A stretch of DNA of 64,000 bases, from positions 1 through 64,000 of the forward strand of contig NZ_RHNZ01000012.1 of assembly GCF_003946395.1 (NCBI RefSeq), in the 5' to 3' direction. How positions within the stretch are numbered: position 1 is the stretch's first letter; every line of letters begins with the position of its first letter. This DNA is from Levilactobacillus fuyuanensis (GTDB lineage Bacteria; Bacillota; Bacilli; Lactobacillales; Lactobacillaceae). Shown in pieces: positions 32,095 to 39,910 of this stretch. A program made the position numbers and the translations under genes. The notes beneath the pieces are model-generated. The model was not told the origin of the DNA, did no database searches, and worked only from the letters and a program-made list of their open reading frames with translations.

Positions 32095-32126
32095 GTCAAC
32101 CACGGGTAACCGGGTTGGCTTTTTTT
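32095..32126 (+). terminator. Terminator after gshA
   Basis: A 7-bp stem with one G-U (32095-32101 with 32113-32119), followed by seven T. Confidence 0.8.
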
Positions 32127-32198
32127 GACCGCTTTCTGAAAATGAATTGCTTCACAAGTTGGTAAATGGGCCTTGAAAGCCTTTTAACTTTATGATAA

Positions 32199-32233
32199 TG
32201 TAAACGATGTCGCTAAACGTAAAACGGTTTACA
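32199..32233 (+). promoter_or_regulatory. Operator region upstream of rbsD
   Basis: TGTAAAC (32199-32205) and GTTTACA (32227-32233) are inverted repeats. Inside, GTAAAACGGTTTAC (32219-32232) is a compact near-palindrome almost identical to the site before deoC. A possible promoter lies just upstream: TTGAAA (32173-32178) with TAATGT 18 bp later. The layout fits repression by a LacI-family protein (RbsR or CcpA). Confidence 0.55.
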
Positions 32234-32353
32234 TACGATTTTTAGTCAATTAATTTGTCAAATAGAGCCGGACAACCGGTTGATTCGAGAATTAGTTGGA
32301 AAAGGGTTGCACGTGTACCAGTGATCAATTTAGTTAAAAAGGAGAAATATCTG

Positions 32354-32749
32354 ATGAAAAAGACGACCGTTATTAATTCCGAATTATCTACGGTAATTGC
32401 CGGCATGGGCCACATGGACTGGTTAAGTATCGGTGATGCAGGGATGCCTGTTCCTATGGGGACTAAGAAAATTGACTTGGCCTTAACCAAGCAACTCCCA
32501 AGTTTCCAAGACGTATTGAAGAACATCTTGGCTGAACTTGAAGTTCAAAAGATTTACTTAGCCGATGAAATTAAGACGGAAAACCCAGAACAATTGGCTG
32601 CCATCAAGGAATTGTTGCCTAACGTCGAGATTGAATACATGCCTCACAGTCAGTTGAAGAAGGACTTAGCGCAAACGCACGCCTTCGTCCGGACTGGTGA
32701 AATGACGCCATTCTCTAATATCATTCTTGAATCAGGCGTAACGTTCTAA
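32354..32749 (+). CDS. rbsD: D-ribose pyranase
   Basis: Interconverts the pyranose and furanose forms of D-ribose so that ribokinase can act. 131 aa, normal length, beginning [20 protein letters not shown] with the catalytic His20, then GDAGMPVP and ending [15 protein letters not shown] 32354 follows AAAAAGGAG; an in-frame upstream ATG at 32255 has no ribosome site. Paired with the sugar symporter 66 bp downstream. No rbsK is in the window. Confidence 0.94.
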   Translation: MKKTTVINSELSTVIAGMGHMDWLSIGDAGMPVPMGTKKIDLALTKQLPSFQDVLKNILAELEVQKIYLADEIKTENPEQLAAIKELLPNVEIEYMPHSQLKKDLAQTHAFVRTGEMTPFSNIILESGVTF

Positions 32750-32767
32750 TTTATCGTTTAGGCTTAA

Positions 32768-32779
32768 TAAAACGTTTTA
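32768..32779 (+). promoter_or_regulatory. Perfect palindrome between rbsD and the symporter
   Basis: TAAAACGTTTTA, a 12-bp perfect palindrome with central CG, the same general type as the rbsD operator. It could be an internal operator. Confidence 0.4.
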
Positions 32780-32814
32780 CTTAACTTTAAATTCATTACA
32801 AAGGAGTCTTTACC

Positions 32815-34176
32815 ATGCAAGCAAACGCAGTTGAATCAAAGCACGGTTGGACCCAGTTAGCTGATGGCTATCTGAGCAAAACCCCGCTTTTCCAATTTAT
32901 CCTAGTGTCACTGATCTTCCCATTGTGGGGGACGGCCGCTAGTTTGAACGATATCTTAATCACCCAGTTCAAGACGGTCTTCATGTTGAACGATGCTGCT
33001 ACGGCCTTCGTTCAAAGTGCCTTCTATGGTGGTTACTTCTTGATTGCCATTCCAGCCTCATTAATTATTAAAAAGAACAGTTATAAATTTGCTATTATGA
33101 CCGGGCTAATCTTCTACATCGTGGGTTGTGGTTTATTCTTCCCAGCTTCTCACCTGGCAACTTACAGTATGTTCTTAGTCGCTATCTTCGCGATTGCTAT
33201 CGGGTTGAGCTTCTTGGAAACGTCCTGTGATACTTACAGCTCAATGCTTGGACCGAAAGCCAACGCCACGATGCGGTTGAACTTCTCTCAAACCTTAGTG
33301 CCACTTGGTGACATCATGGGGATCGTCTTAGGGAAGTACCTGATCTTCGGTTCCGTTGATAACTTGGCTAACAAGATGAGCACGATGCACGGTGCCGCCC
33401 GGTTAGCTTACGGTGAAAAGATGCTGCAATTGACGTTGCGTCCTTACAAGTACATCTTGATTGTGCTGGTTGTGATGTTCATCATCTTTGCCTTATCACC
33501 AATGCCTCGCGCTAAGGCTACCAAGACGGTTGAGGGTTCTGACGAAGCCGTTGAAGACCGTCCTAGCTTGGGCGAAACGATCAAGTACCTGTCTCATAAC
33601 AAGCGTTACATGAAGGGTGTATTAACCCAATTCTTCTACGCTGGTTTACAGACGACGGTTTGGTCCTTCACCATTCGTTTGGCCTTGAACTTGGATCACC
33701 ACATTACCGATAGTGCAGCTTCAACCTTCATGATCTACAGCTACATTGCTTGGTTCGTGGGTAAGCTGGTCGCTAACGTCTTCATGAGCAAGTTCTCCAT
33801 CACTGGTGTCTTGACTTGGTTCTCCCTGTTAGGGACGTTGTCATTAATCGTTACCTTTACGATTCCTAGCATGGTTGCCGTTTACACGGCTATCCTGACC
33901 AGCTTCTTCTTCGGTCCAGAATGGCCAACGATTTACACCCACACGTTGGATGCTATCGATGAAAAGCGTTACACGGAAACTGGTGGGGCCATCATCGTTA
34001 TGGCTTTGATCGGTGGGGCCATTATCCCAGCCATCCAAGGTTTGGTTTCTGACTTCTCTGGTTCAATGCAGTTCTCATTCGTTGTCCCAACGCTTTGCTA
34101 CGCATTGATCACGTTGTACTTCTTCATCGAACACCGTTTCGAAAAGAAGCACCCAGAAGAAATGCAAGAACACTAA
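32815..34176 (+). CDS. FucP-type MFS sugar:proton symporter
   Basis: Twelve-helix major facilitator of the fucose/glucose/galactose permease family, 453 aa. It has the early FPLWGTAASLNDIL segment, GLSFLETSCDTYSS in mid-protein (the conserved FLE-AN-Y motif region of FucP relatives) and a charged central loop near residues 235-260. AAGGAG precedes ATG 32815. Next to rbsD, so D-ribose uptake is the best guess; fucose is less likely because no fucose enzymes are nearby. Confidence 0.85.
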   Translation: MQANAVESKHGWTQLADGYLSKTPLFQFILVSLIFPLWGTAASLNDILITQFKTVFMLNDAATAFVQSAFYGGYFLIAIPASLIIKKNSYKFAIMTGLIFYIVGCGLFFPASHLATYSMFLVAIFAIAIGLSFLETSCDTYSSMLGPKANATMRLNFSQTLVPLGDIMGIVLGKYLIFGSVDNLANKMSTMHGAARLAYGEKMLQLTLRPYKYILIVLVVMFIIFALSPMPRAKATKTVEGSDEAVEDRPSLGETIKYLSHNKRYMKGVLTQFFYAGLQTTVWSFTIRLALNLDHHITDSAASTFMIYSYIAWFVGKLVANVFMSKFSITGVLTWFSLLGTLSLIVTFTIPSMVAVYTAILTSFFFGPEWPTIYTHTLDAIDEKRYTETGGAIIVMALIGGAIIPAIQGLVSDFSGSMQFSFVVPTLCYALITLYFFIEHRFEKKHPEEMQEH

Positions 34177-34199
34177 TTTTAAATTTATCAGTTAACATT

Positions 34200-34233
34200 A
34201 GCCAGTCGGTCCCTCTACCGACTGGCTTTTTTT
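34200..34233 (+). terminator. Terminator after the sugar symporter
   Basis: A perfect 11-bp stem (34200-34210 with 34217-34227), 6-nt loop, then seven T. Confidence 0.9.
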
Positions 34234-34254
34234 ATGCTTCAATGGGCCAAACCA

Positions 34255-34445
34255 TTCGCCTACGGCTGCCAGAGATTCCGTCTGCTGTGGGGCCGTCTGC
34301 AGCCCAAGGGCGGGCTTCCGACTCGACTTGAAACCTCGCCAAGTTCAGCGAGTTTCCAAGTGCGTCCCGTGGGGTAAGACCCGGAAGAACATCGTGTCTA
34401 ACGCCACTGACACAGCTGCCTCCATCTCTGTCCTCCTGCGGCTAA
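34255..34445 (-). repeat. Palindromic repeat family 2, copy A
   Basis: Shares a long core with 41667-41833 (same strand) and 41964-42134 (opposite strand): GCTGTGGGG, CAGCCCAAGG, GGGCTTCC and CTTGAAACCTCGCC words in the same order. Terminal arms CAGAGAT (34270-34276) and ATCTCTG (34424-34430) pair. The central hairpin pairs CTTG with CAAG and AACCTCGC with GCGAGTTT apart from irregular bases. It lies just downstream of the symporter terminator. The strand label is relative to copy C. Confidence 0.75.
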
Positions 34446-34708
34446 AGGTAGTGTGTCGAATTGAAGATAATATCGCCAATAACCAGCCAGTAGGTTCTGC
34501 ATGTATTAGAAATAAGGCCCCATGTATGAATCAGAATTAACGTAAATTGACTGGATTGCTGAGTCCCACGGCTGAGTCGATTTTCACCACCCTCACGGCT
34601 TGGACTAGCGTTGAAACATTAAGATCCTTAACCTATCCTCATAGCTTCTTAGAGCACCGCAGCACCATCAATGAAGACAGTTTACGGTAGAGCAATTAAG
34701 GTAATCAA
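34446..34708. other. Spacer with a fragment of repeat family 2
   Basis: No gene supported. TCCCACGGCTGAG near 34563-34575 is identical to 13 bp near the right end of the family 2 copy at 41667-41833, so a broken copy may lie here. Confidence 0.4.
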
Positions 34709-34753
34709 AAACCGCTAGTCATCGTCTCAATTGAGAATCATGACTAGCGGTTT
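34709..34753 (-). terminator. Terminator of the APC permease gene
   Basis: A perfect 14-bp stem (34709-34722 with 34740-34753). Read on the minus strand it is followed by TTTTTGATT. The loop contains the palindrome TCTCAATTGAGA. Confidence 0.85.
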
Positions 34754-34767
34754 GACTCGTTTTAACG

Positions 34768-36096
34768 TTATTCAACGCGGTTCTGGCGCCGACGTTGATG
34801 GATAAAGTAAATCGGTAAACCTATCAAGGTTAAGGCCAGTCCAGTGACGGCTAAGCCGATTTCCGTGACGAGGGTGGTGACGATAATGAAGATGCCACCA
34901 ACGAGCGCTATCAGCGGGACAATGGGGAATCCGGGGACCTTGTATGGTCGTGCGAGCTCCGGTTCGCGTTTGCGCAGGATGAAGATGGCCACGAAGATGA
35001 GGCAGTTGAAGAGCCACATCACGAAGACCAACATGTCGGTCAGAATATCAAAGCTACCCATCAACATCATCAAGAGGGCAATCCCAAACTGAACGATGCC
35101 GGCGAAGTAGGGGACGTAGGTCCGACGTGATAGACGACCAAAGTATTTCGACAATGGTAGACTGTTCTCGGTTGCTAACGCATAAGGTACCCGCATCCCG
35201 GTCATGGTATAGCCGTTGATGGCGCCATAGACGGAGATCAGAATGCCGATGGTGACGAGCTTACCTCCGAATTGGCCGAAGAGCTTCATGGCCGCGTCGG
35301 CCGCAGCGTTCTGATTGCCGGCAATCATGTCTACTGGGAGTGTACGTAAGAATACCAAGTTAATCAGTGTATAGACCACGGTGATCAGGGCTAGACCCAA
35401 CACGATTGCACGCGGCAAGTCGCGTTCGGGATGCTTCATTTCACCGGCGATATTCCCGATGTTGATCCAGCCATCGTAGGCAAACATCGTGGCAAGTAGG
35501 CTGGAAGCGAAGGCCCCACCGAAACCAATGTGATCACCAGTCGTGATGGGCCAGAATTGAATAGCGGTGTGTGCCGGGGCAAAGAGCCCGAAGACCACAA
35601 TTACCACGATGGGGATTAATTTAAAGATCAGGGCAATCGACTGAACGCGACCACCAACCCGGGCACCGAGAAAGTTAAGCCCGGTGATGCTCAGACCGCA
35701 GATAATCGCGACGGGAAGCTTCCAGGCACTGTCCAAGTGAAAGAGATTCACGAACTGAACGCCGAAAATAATCGACAGCGCCGCAATGTTTGCTGGATAG
35801 TAGACCAACATCTGGGCCCAGCCCATCAGGAAGCCCACTGGTTTGCCGTAGGTGTACTCTAGATAGCGCATGGCGCCACCCGTTCGGGGAATGGCGGCAG
35901 CTAATTCTGCACTGGTCAAACCGGCACAGATGGTCAACAGGCCCCCAAGAATCCAGGCGACCAGGGTCATGTTAGCGGAATGGTTGGCGGCCACCACGCT
36001 AGCGGTCTTGAAGAAGACCCCTCCACCGATGACAGTTCCCATGACGGTGGCGAGGGCGGTAAACGTGCCGATTTCGCGGCGTAACTCCTTTGCCAA
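34768..36096 (-). CDS. APC-family amino acid permease
   Basis: Twelve-helix amino acid-polyamine-organocation transporter, 442 aa. The first helix motif GTVIGGGVFF and FAYDGWINIGNIAGE in helix 6 are typical of the L-type/SteT-like subgroup; serine/threonine exchange is possible, but substrate is not readable. I chose TTG 36096 (MAKELRREIG) because AAGGAG lies 8 nt upstream and the -10 box at 36137 is further upstream; the frame extends past the promoter, so longer forms are unlikely. Monocistronic with its own terminator. Confidence 0.88.
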   Translation of the reverse strand: MAKELRREIGTFTALATVMGTVIGGGVFFKTASVVAANHSANMTLVAWILGGLLTICAGLTSAELAAAIPRTGGAMRYLEYTYGKPVGFLMGWAQMLVYYPANIAALSIIFGVQFVNLFHLDSAWKLPVAIICGLSITGLNFLGARVGGRVQSIALIFKLIPIVVIVVFGLFAPAHTAIQFWPITTGDHIGFGGAFASSLLATMFAYDGWINIGNIAGEMKHPERDLPRAIVLGLALITVVYTLINLVFLRTLPVDMIAGNQNAAADAAMKLFGQFGGKLVTIGILISVYGAINGYTMTGMRVPYALATENSLPLSKYFGRLSRRTYVPYFAGIVQFGIALLMMLMGSFDILTDMLVFVMWLFNCLIFVAIFILRKREPELARPYKVPGFPIVPLIALVGGIFIIVTTLVTEIGLAVTGLALTLIGLPIYFIHQRRRQNRVE

Positions 36097-36136
36097 AATA
36101 AAGACTCCTTTTCCTCTCAAATGCTTAGATTTAACC

Positions 36137-36145
36137 ATTATAGCA
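36137..36145 (-). promoter_or_regulatory. Extended -10 promoter of the APC permease gene
   Basis: On the minus strand TGCTATAAT, a perfect extended -10 box, 41 bp before the TTG start. No clear -35. Confidence 0.65.
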
Positions 36146-36199
36146 CGGAACTTTAGGAATCGTATGGGATTGCGGGAGTTTTTTAGGGAGAAAATAGGC

Positions 36200-36480
36200 A
36201 ATTATGAGAAGATGCAGTATTTTGTGAACTCAGCATCTGATGCGTTGGTGAAGAAGCCAGTAATCACCAAGCCCGTTGCCGATTAACGGCAGGCCAATCA
36301 TCATTGGCGTGATGCGGAACAGGGTGAACATTAGCATGAGATGAATTACTTCCGATTGATCATTACTTAGGCTTTTTGCCAGTATGCCACAACGGCAATC
36401 CATAAGCAATATAGACCAGGGTATGAATTTTATTATAAGCGATTGTAAGTCGATACTTGAAAGGAGGATGGTCGTTGATA
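36200..36480 (-). pseudogene. Possible remnants of small minus-strand genes
   Basis: Minus-strand segments here read like protein pieces in different frames: FKYRLTIAYNKIHTLVYIAY (about 36390-36460) recalls the last strands of RelE/HigB-type toxins, and a hydrophobic piece with LPLIGNGLGDYWLL lies near 36225-36270. No start, ribosome site or partner gene supports an intact gene. The toxin resemblance is pattern-based and weak. Confidence 0.2.
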
Positions 36481-36530
36481 TTTAAATAATTATTTTGAAA
36501 TCGGCTCTTCCCAGTGTATCGGACGAACGA

Positions 36531-36570
36531 AAATGGTTGGCAATCCAATAGTTTGGATTGCCAACCATTT
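36531..36570 (-). terminator. Terminator of the gntK-gntP operon
   Basis: A perfect 18-bp stem (36531-36548 with 36553-36570) with the 4-nt loop TAGT. On the minus strand TTTTCGTT follows. It lies 50 bp past the gntP stop. Confidence 0.85.
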
Positions 36571-36619
36571 GCAGAAATAGACGTTAATTTATAACCTTTA
36601 TTTTTGACCAATAAACGGA

Positions 36620-37978
36620 TCAGTGGAAAGCCATGTTCAGTAGCAGGACAATCAGAATACCCACGACGGAAATTACGGTTTCCAACACGGTCCAGATACT
36701 CAGGGTCTGCTTTACCGTCAAATCGAAGTATTCTCTGAACATCCAGAACCCAGCATCGTTCACGTGAGAGGCGGCCAATGACCCAGCTCCAATAGCGAGC
36801 ACCATTAATGCGGGATCAACGCCAGCTTGTGCCATCAGTGGCGCAACAATCCCAGCGGCAGTCAGTGCGGCCACGGTTGCGGAACCCAAGGCTACCCGGA
36901 GAACAACGGCGACCAGCCACCCCAGAATCAGTGGGGACATGTTGGAGTCGATGAAGATCTTAGCGACTTCCTTACCGACACCACCGTCGATCAGGACTTG
37001 CTTGAAGGCGCCACCACCCCCGATAACCAGAAGCAACATGGCAATCGACTTCACAGCGTTTTCGATGGATTCCATGATTTCTGAGGTCTTGCGGTTCCGG
37101 CCCCAACCCATGGTAAACATCGCTACCATTAGTGAGATCAGCATGGCAATTGCGGGGTCCCCAATCAGCGCGACGATTTGGTCGAGTAGGGAGGCATTCT
37201 TGGTGGGCGTTGCGCCACCGTCGACCGTCATCTTGTAGATGGTCGTGATGGCCATCAGGATTACGGGGAACAGAGATGTCAGCACGGAGAGCCCAAAGCT
37301 GGGTGATTCGGACGGTTTAAACGTCTTGATTTCACCCAGTGACGACAGGTTCCCCTTACGCTCGAAAGCGGCGGGGGCGTAACGTTGGGCCAGCTTGGTA
37401 AACATAGGCCCGGCAACAATGGCACACGGAATGGCGACGACTAACCCGAACAGCAGAACCTTCCCATCGTTAGCGTTCAAGATCGCCGCGATGGCAACAG
37501 GTGCTGGGTGAGGGGGCAGAAATCCGTGGGTCACGGACAGTGCAGCCGCCATGGAAATCCCTAAGTAAAGGATTGGCACATCGGCTTCAATAGCGATGGC
37601 AAAGACGATTGGGATCAACAGAACCATCCCAACTTCAAAGAAGAGCGCGATACCCAGAATAAATGAAGCGAGCATGATGGCCATTTGCAGGCGTTTCTTC
37701 CCGAATTTGTCAATCAACGTGGTAGCAATAACGTAGGCCCCACCGGCATCGGCGACTAACCGACCCAGCATGGCACCAAATCCGAAGACTAAGGAGAGTT
37801 CGCCAAGTTGGCTCCCAATCCCAGCCTCCACGGTCGTGGCAATTTTGGTTAAGTCCATCCCCAGCAGAATCGCTGTAAGAACGGAGGTCAAAATCAGGGA
37901 GACGAAAGTATTGATCTTAAACTTGATGATTAAAACCAATAAAAAAATGACCCCGATGACTAAAGCTATAAGTTCCAT
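36620..37978 (-). CDS. gntP: Gluconate permease, GntP family
   Basis: Proton-coupled gluconate importer of the inner membrane, 452 aa with about 12-14 helices. Family marks include LVFGFGAMLGRLVADAGG, FLPPHPAPVA near the middle (the GntP signature region) and SHVNDAGFWMFREYFDL near the C-terminus. ATG 37978 follows GAAAGGGC. Downstream of gntK in the same direction, with a weak terminator between them. A paralogue lies at 47799-49154. Confidence 0.93.
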   Translation of the reverse strand: MELIALVIGVIFLLVLIIKFKINTFVSLILTSVLTAILLGMDLTKIATTVEAGIGSQLGELSLVFGFGAMLGRLVADAGGAYVIATTLIDKFGKKRLQMAIMLASFILGIALFFEVGMVLLIPIVFAIAIEADVPILYLGISMAAALSVTHGFLPPHPAPVAIAAILNANDGKVLLFGLVVAIPCAIVAGPMFTKLAQRYAPAAFERKGNLSSLGEIKTFKPSESPSFGLSVLTSLFPVILMAITTIYKMTVDGGATPTKNASLLDQIVALIGDPAIAMLISLMVAMFTMGWGRNRKTSEIMESIENAVKSIAMLLLVIGGGGAFKQVLIDGGVGKEVAKIFIDSNMSPLILGWLVAVVLRVALGSATVAALTAAGIVAPLMAQAGVDPALMVLAIGAGSLAASHVNDAGFWMFREYFDLTVKQTLSIWTVLETVISVVGILIVLLLNMAFH

Positions 37979-38011
37979 AAGGTAAGCCCTTTCATTTTTA
38001 GAATTTTGAAA

Positions 38012-38033
38012 AGCCGATGCATCAGCACCGGCT
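38012..38033 (-). terminator. Hairpin between gntK and gntP
   Basis: A 9-bp stem (38012-38020 with 38025-38033), fully paired only in minus-strand RNA (one G-U), loop of 4, then TTTTC. It probably lowers gntP relative to gntK or protects the mRNA end. Confidence 0.6.
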
Positions 38034-38144
38034 CTTCACTGTAAGCAAACATCATTGTAACCGATTCATCTTGAAATCGCCACAATAACGTTTCATAAAT
38101 TTAATTGTATGTTAGCTTACTTTCTGAAAATTTCAGGGGCTTAC

Positions 38145-39695
38145 TTATTTCTCTTTGGAAATATCAACATGTGTCCGTTGGTATTCGGCAATGTTCTTGT
38201 ATTCAGATTGCAGTTGCCGACTCAGACGGATGTAGATTGGCACCAAGGCCCGGTAGGCACTGTAGGTGTCTGGGTTTGGATGGTGAACGTTAGCGACCCC
38301 GATGAAGTTCTTCACAACGGAGAGGTCGTCGATCATACCCAAGGCGTACATCCCTAGGGTTGCGGCACCCAAGGCAGTCCCTTCAGGACTCTCAGGAATC
38401 GTCACATCTTGTTCAAAGATGTCCGCCAACATTTGGCGCCAGAGAGCAGAACGGGCGAAACCACCAGTTGCTTGGATGCTAGAAGGCTTGCCGACAACTT
38501 CTTCCAGGGCCAACATGACCGTGTAGAGGTTGTAGACGATACCTTCGAGGGCAGCCCGCACCATGTGGGCCCGCGAGTGCGTCCGTGTCAGACCGAAGAA
38601 GGAACCACGCGCGTTGGCGTCCCAGATTGGGGCCCGTTCGCCACCCAGGAAGGGATGGAAGATCAGACCGTCGGAACCGGCTGGAATCTTTTCAGCAATC
38701 TCAGTTAAGAGGTCGTAAGAATCCACGTGCATCTGTTCTGCGGTCAACTTTTCTGGTGCGAAGAGTTGGTCACGAACCCAACGGAAGACGATCCCACCGT
38801 TGTTGACTGGCCCACCAACGACCCAGTGATCTTTGGACAGGTAGTAACAGAATACCCGGCCCTTAGGATCGATCTTGGGCTTGTCAGTAACGACCCGCAC
38901 GGCACCGGAAGTCCCGATGGTTACGGCAACGACACCGGGATCGATGGCGTTAACCCCCAAGTTAGCCAGGGGACCATCGGAAGCCCCCATGACGAATGGC
39001 GTGTTGGCGTCCATACCGATAACGCCGGCGTAATCAGCCTTCATGCCGGTAATTTGATCAGTGGTATCAACCAGCTTTGGCAATTGGTCGCGGGTAATCC
39101 CGGCGACTTCCAAGGCTTGGTCGTCCCAGTCCATGTTGAAGATATTGAAGAGCCCCGTAGCGTTGGCAATGGAGTAGTCTTCTTGCAACACGCCAAATAA
39201 CTTGTAGATGACGTATTCCTTGATACCCACGAACCAACGTGCTTGTTTGAAGAGGTCTGGTTGTTCATTGCGTAACCAGATCAACTTGCTCAGGGGGGTC
39301 ATTGGGTGAATTGGCGTCCCAGTCTTTTCGTAAAGTTGCTTACCAACGCCGTTCTCACGGAGTTCATCAGCGTATTTTACGGCCCGGTTATCTGCCCAGG
39401 TAATGGCCCGCGTCAGTGGCTTGTGATTCTCATCTAGCAGAATCAAGCTGTGCATTGCTGCGGAGAAGGAGACACCGTGTAGGTCGCCGTTCTTCAAGTC
39501 TGCCTTCCGTAAGACGGTCGTCAAACCATCAATGATGGCGGAGAAGATTTCTTCTGGATCTTCTTCAGCCATGTCCGGTACATCCTGGTAGAGGGGATAA
39601 AGGTTGTTGGAGTAGCCCTGCATCTTACCCGTGGTATCATACAGAACGGTCTTAACGCTGGTCGTGCCAATATCGACCCCAATCATGTAGTCCAT
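38145..39695 (-). CDS. gntK: Gluconokinase, FGGY family
   Basis: Phosphorylates gluconate to 6-phosphogluconate, the entry to the pentose-phosphate/phosphoketolase route. 516 aa: N-terminal ATPase-fold motif IGVDIGTTSVKTVLYD, VTIGTSGAVR near the middle, and ATGGFARSALWRQMLADI in the C-terminal domain. ATG 39695 follows AAAGGAAG. First gene after the divergent promoter, with gntP downstream. The FGGY-type (GntK of Bacillus) is unrelated to the small E. coli gluconokinase. Confidence 0.93.
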   Translation of the reverse strand: MDYMIGVDIGTTSVKTVLYDTTGKMQGYSNNLYPLYQDVPDMAEEDPEEIFSAIIDGLTTVLRKADLKNGDLHGVSFSAAMHSLILLDENHKPLTRAITWADNRAVKYADELRENGVGKQLYEKTGTPIHPMTPLSKLIWLRNEQPDLFKQARWFVGIKEYVIYKLFGVLQEDYSIANATGLFNIFNMDWDDQALEVAGITRDQLPKLVDTTDQITGMKADYAGVIGMDANTPFVMGASDGPLANLGVNAIDPGVVAVTIGTSGAVRVVTDKPKIDPKGRVFCYYLSKDHWVVGGPVNNGGIVFRWVRDQLFAPEKLTAEQMHVDSYDLLTEIAEKIPAGSDGLIFHPFLGGERAPIWDANARGSFFGLTRTHSRAHMVRAALEGIVYNLYTVMLALEEVVGKPSSIQATGGFARSALWRQMLADIFEQDVTIPESPEGTALGAATLGMYALGMIDDLSVVKNFIGVANVHHPNPDTYSAYRALVPIYIRLSRQLQSEYKNIAEYQRTHVDISKEK

Positions 39696-39856
39696 TGTGC
39701 TCTTCCTTTCGTGGTGCGATTATTAAATGAAAAAATCATCCTGCTTTGAACGATACCGCATCGTCCGTTAGAACGCAACGACAATGCTCGTGAAACACCA
39801 AGACACCTGTTAAACGGTAGCGTTCAGTGCGCAGATGTAAAATTTCCGCTTCGACT

Positions 39857-39893
39857 ATTATATGAAAAGAAGTTTCACATTTCAAGTGAAATG
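39857..39893 (-). promoter_or_regulatory. gntK promoter with overlapping operator
   Basis: Minus strand: TTGAAA (39880-39885), 17-bp spacer, TATAAT (39857-39862). The perfect palindrome CATTTCA-AG-TGAAATG (39878-39893) covers the -35 box, the right place for a repressor, probably the product of the divergent RpiR gene. Confidence 0.75.
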
Positions 39894-39910
39894 TTGTAAA
39901 ATGTTTACAA
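39894..39910 (+). promoter_or_regulatory. Second palindrome in the gnt divergent region
   Basis: TTGTAAA-ATG-TTTACAA, a perfect 7-3-7 inverted repeat directly beside the first operator. Its centre is the ATG at 39901. TAAAAT (39897-39902) may be the -10 box of the regulator gene, with TTTCAC (39873-39878) as -35 at 18 bp. Confidence 0.5.

Noticed and set aside
36363-36611. Minus-strand 82-codon frame as an intact gene
   Set aside because: Its first third is the gntP terminator hairpin and there is no ribosome site; kept only as a possible remnant at lower coordinates.
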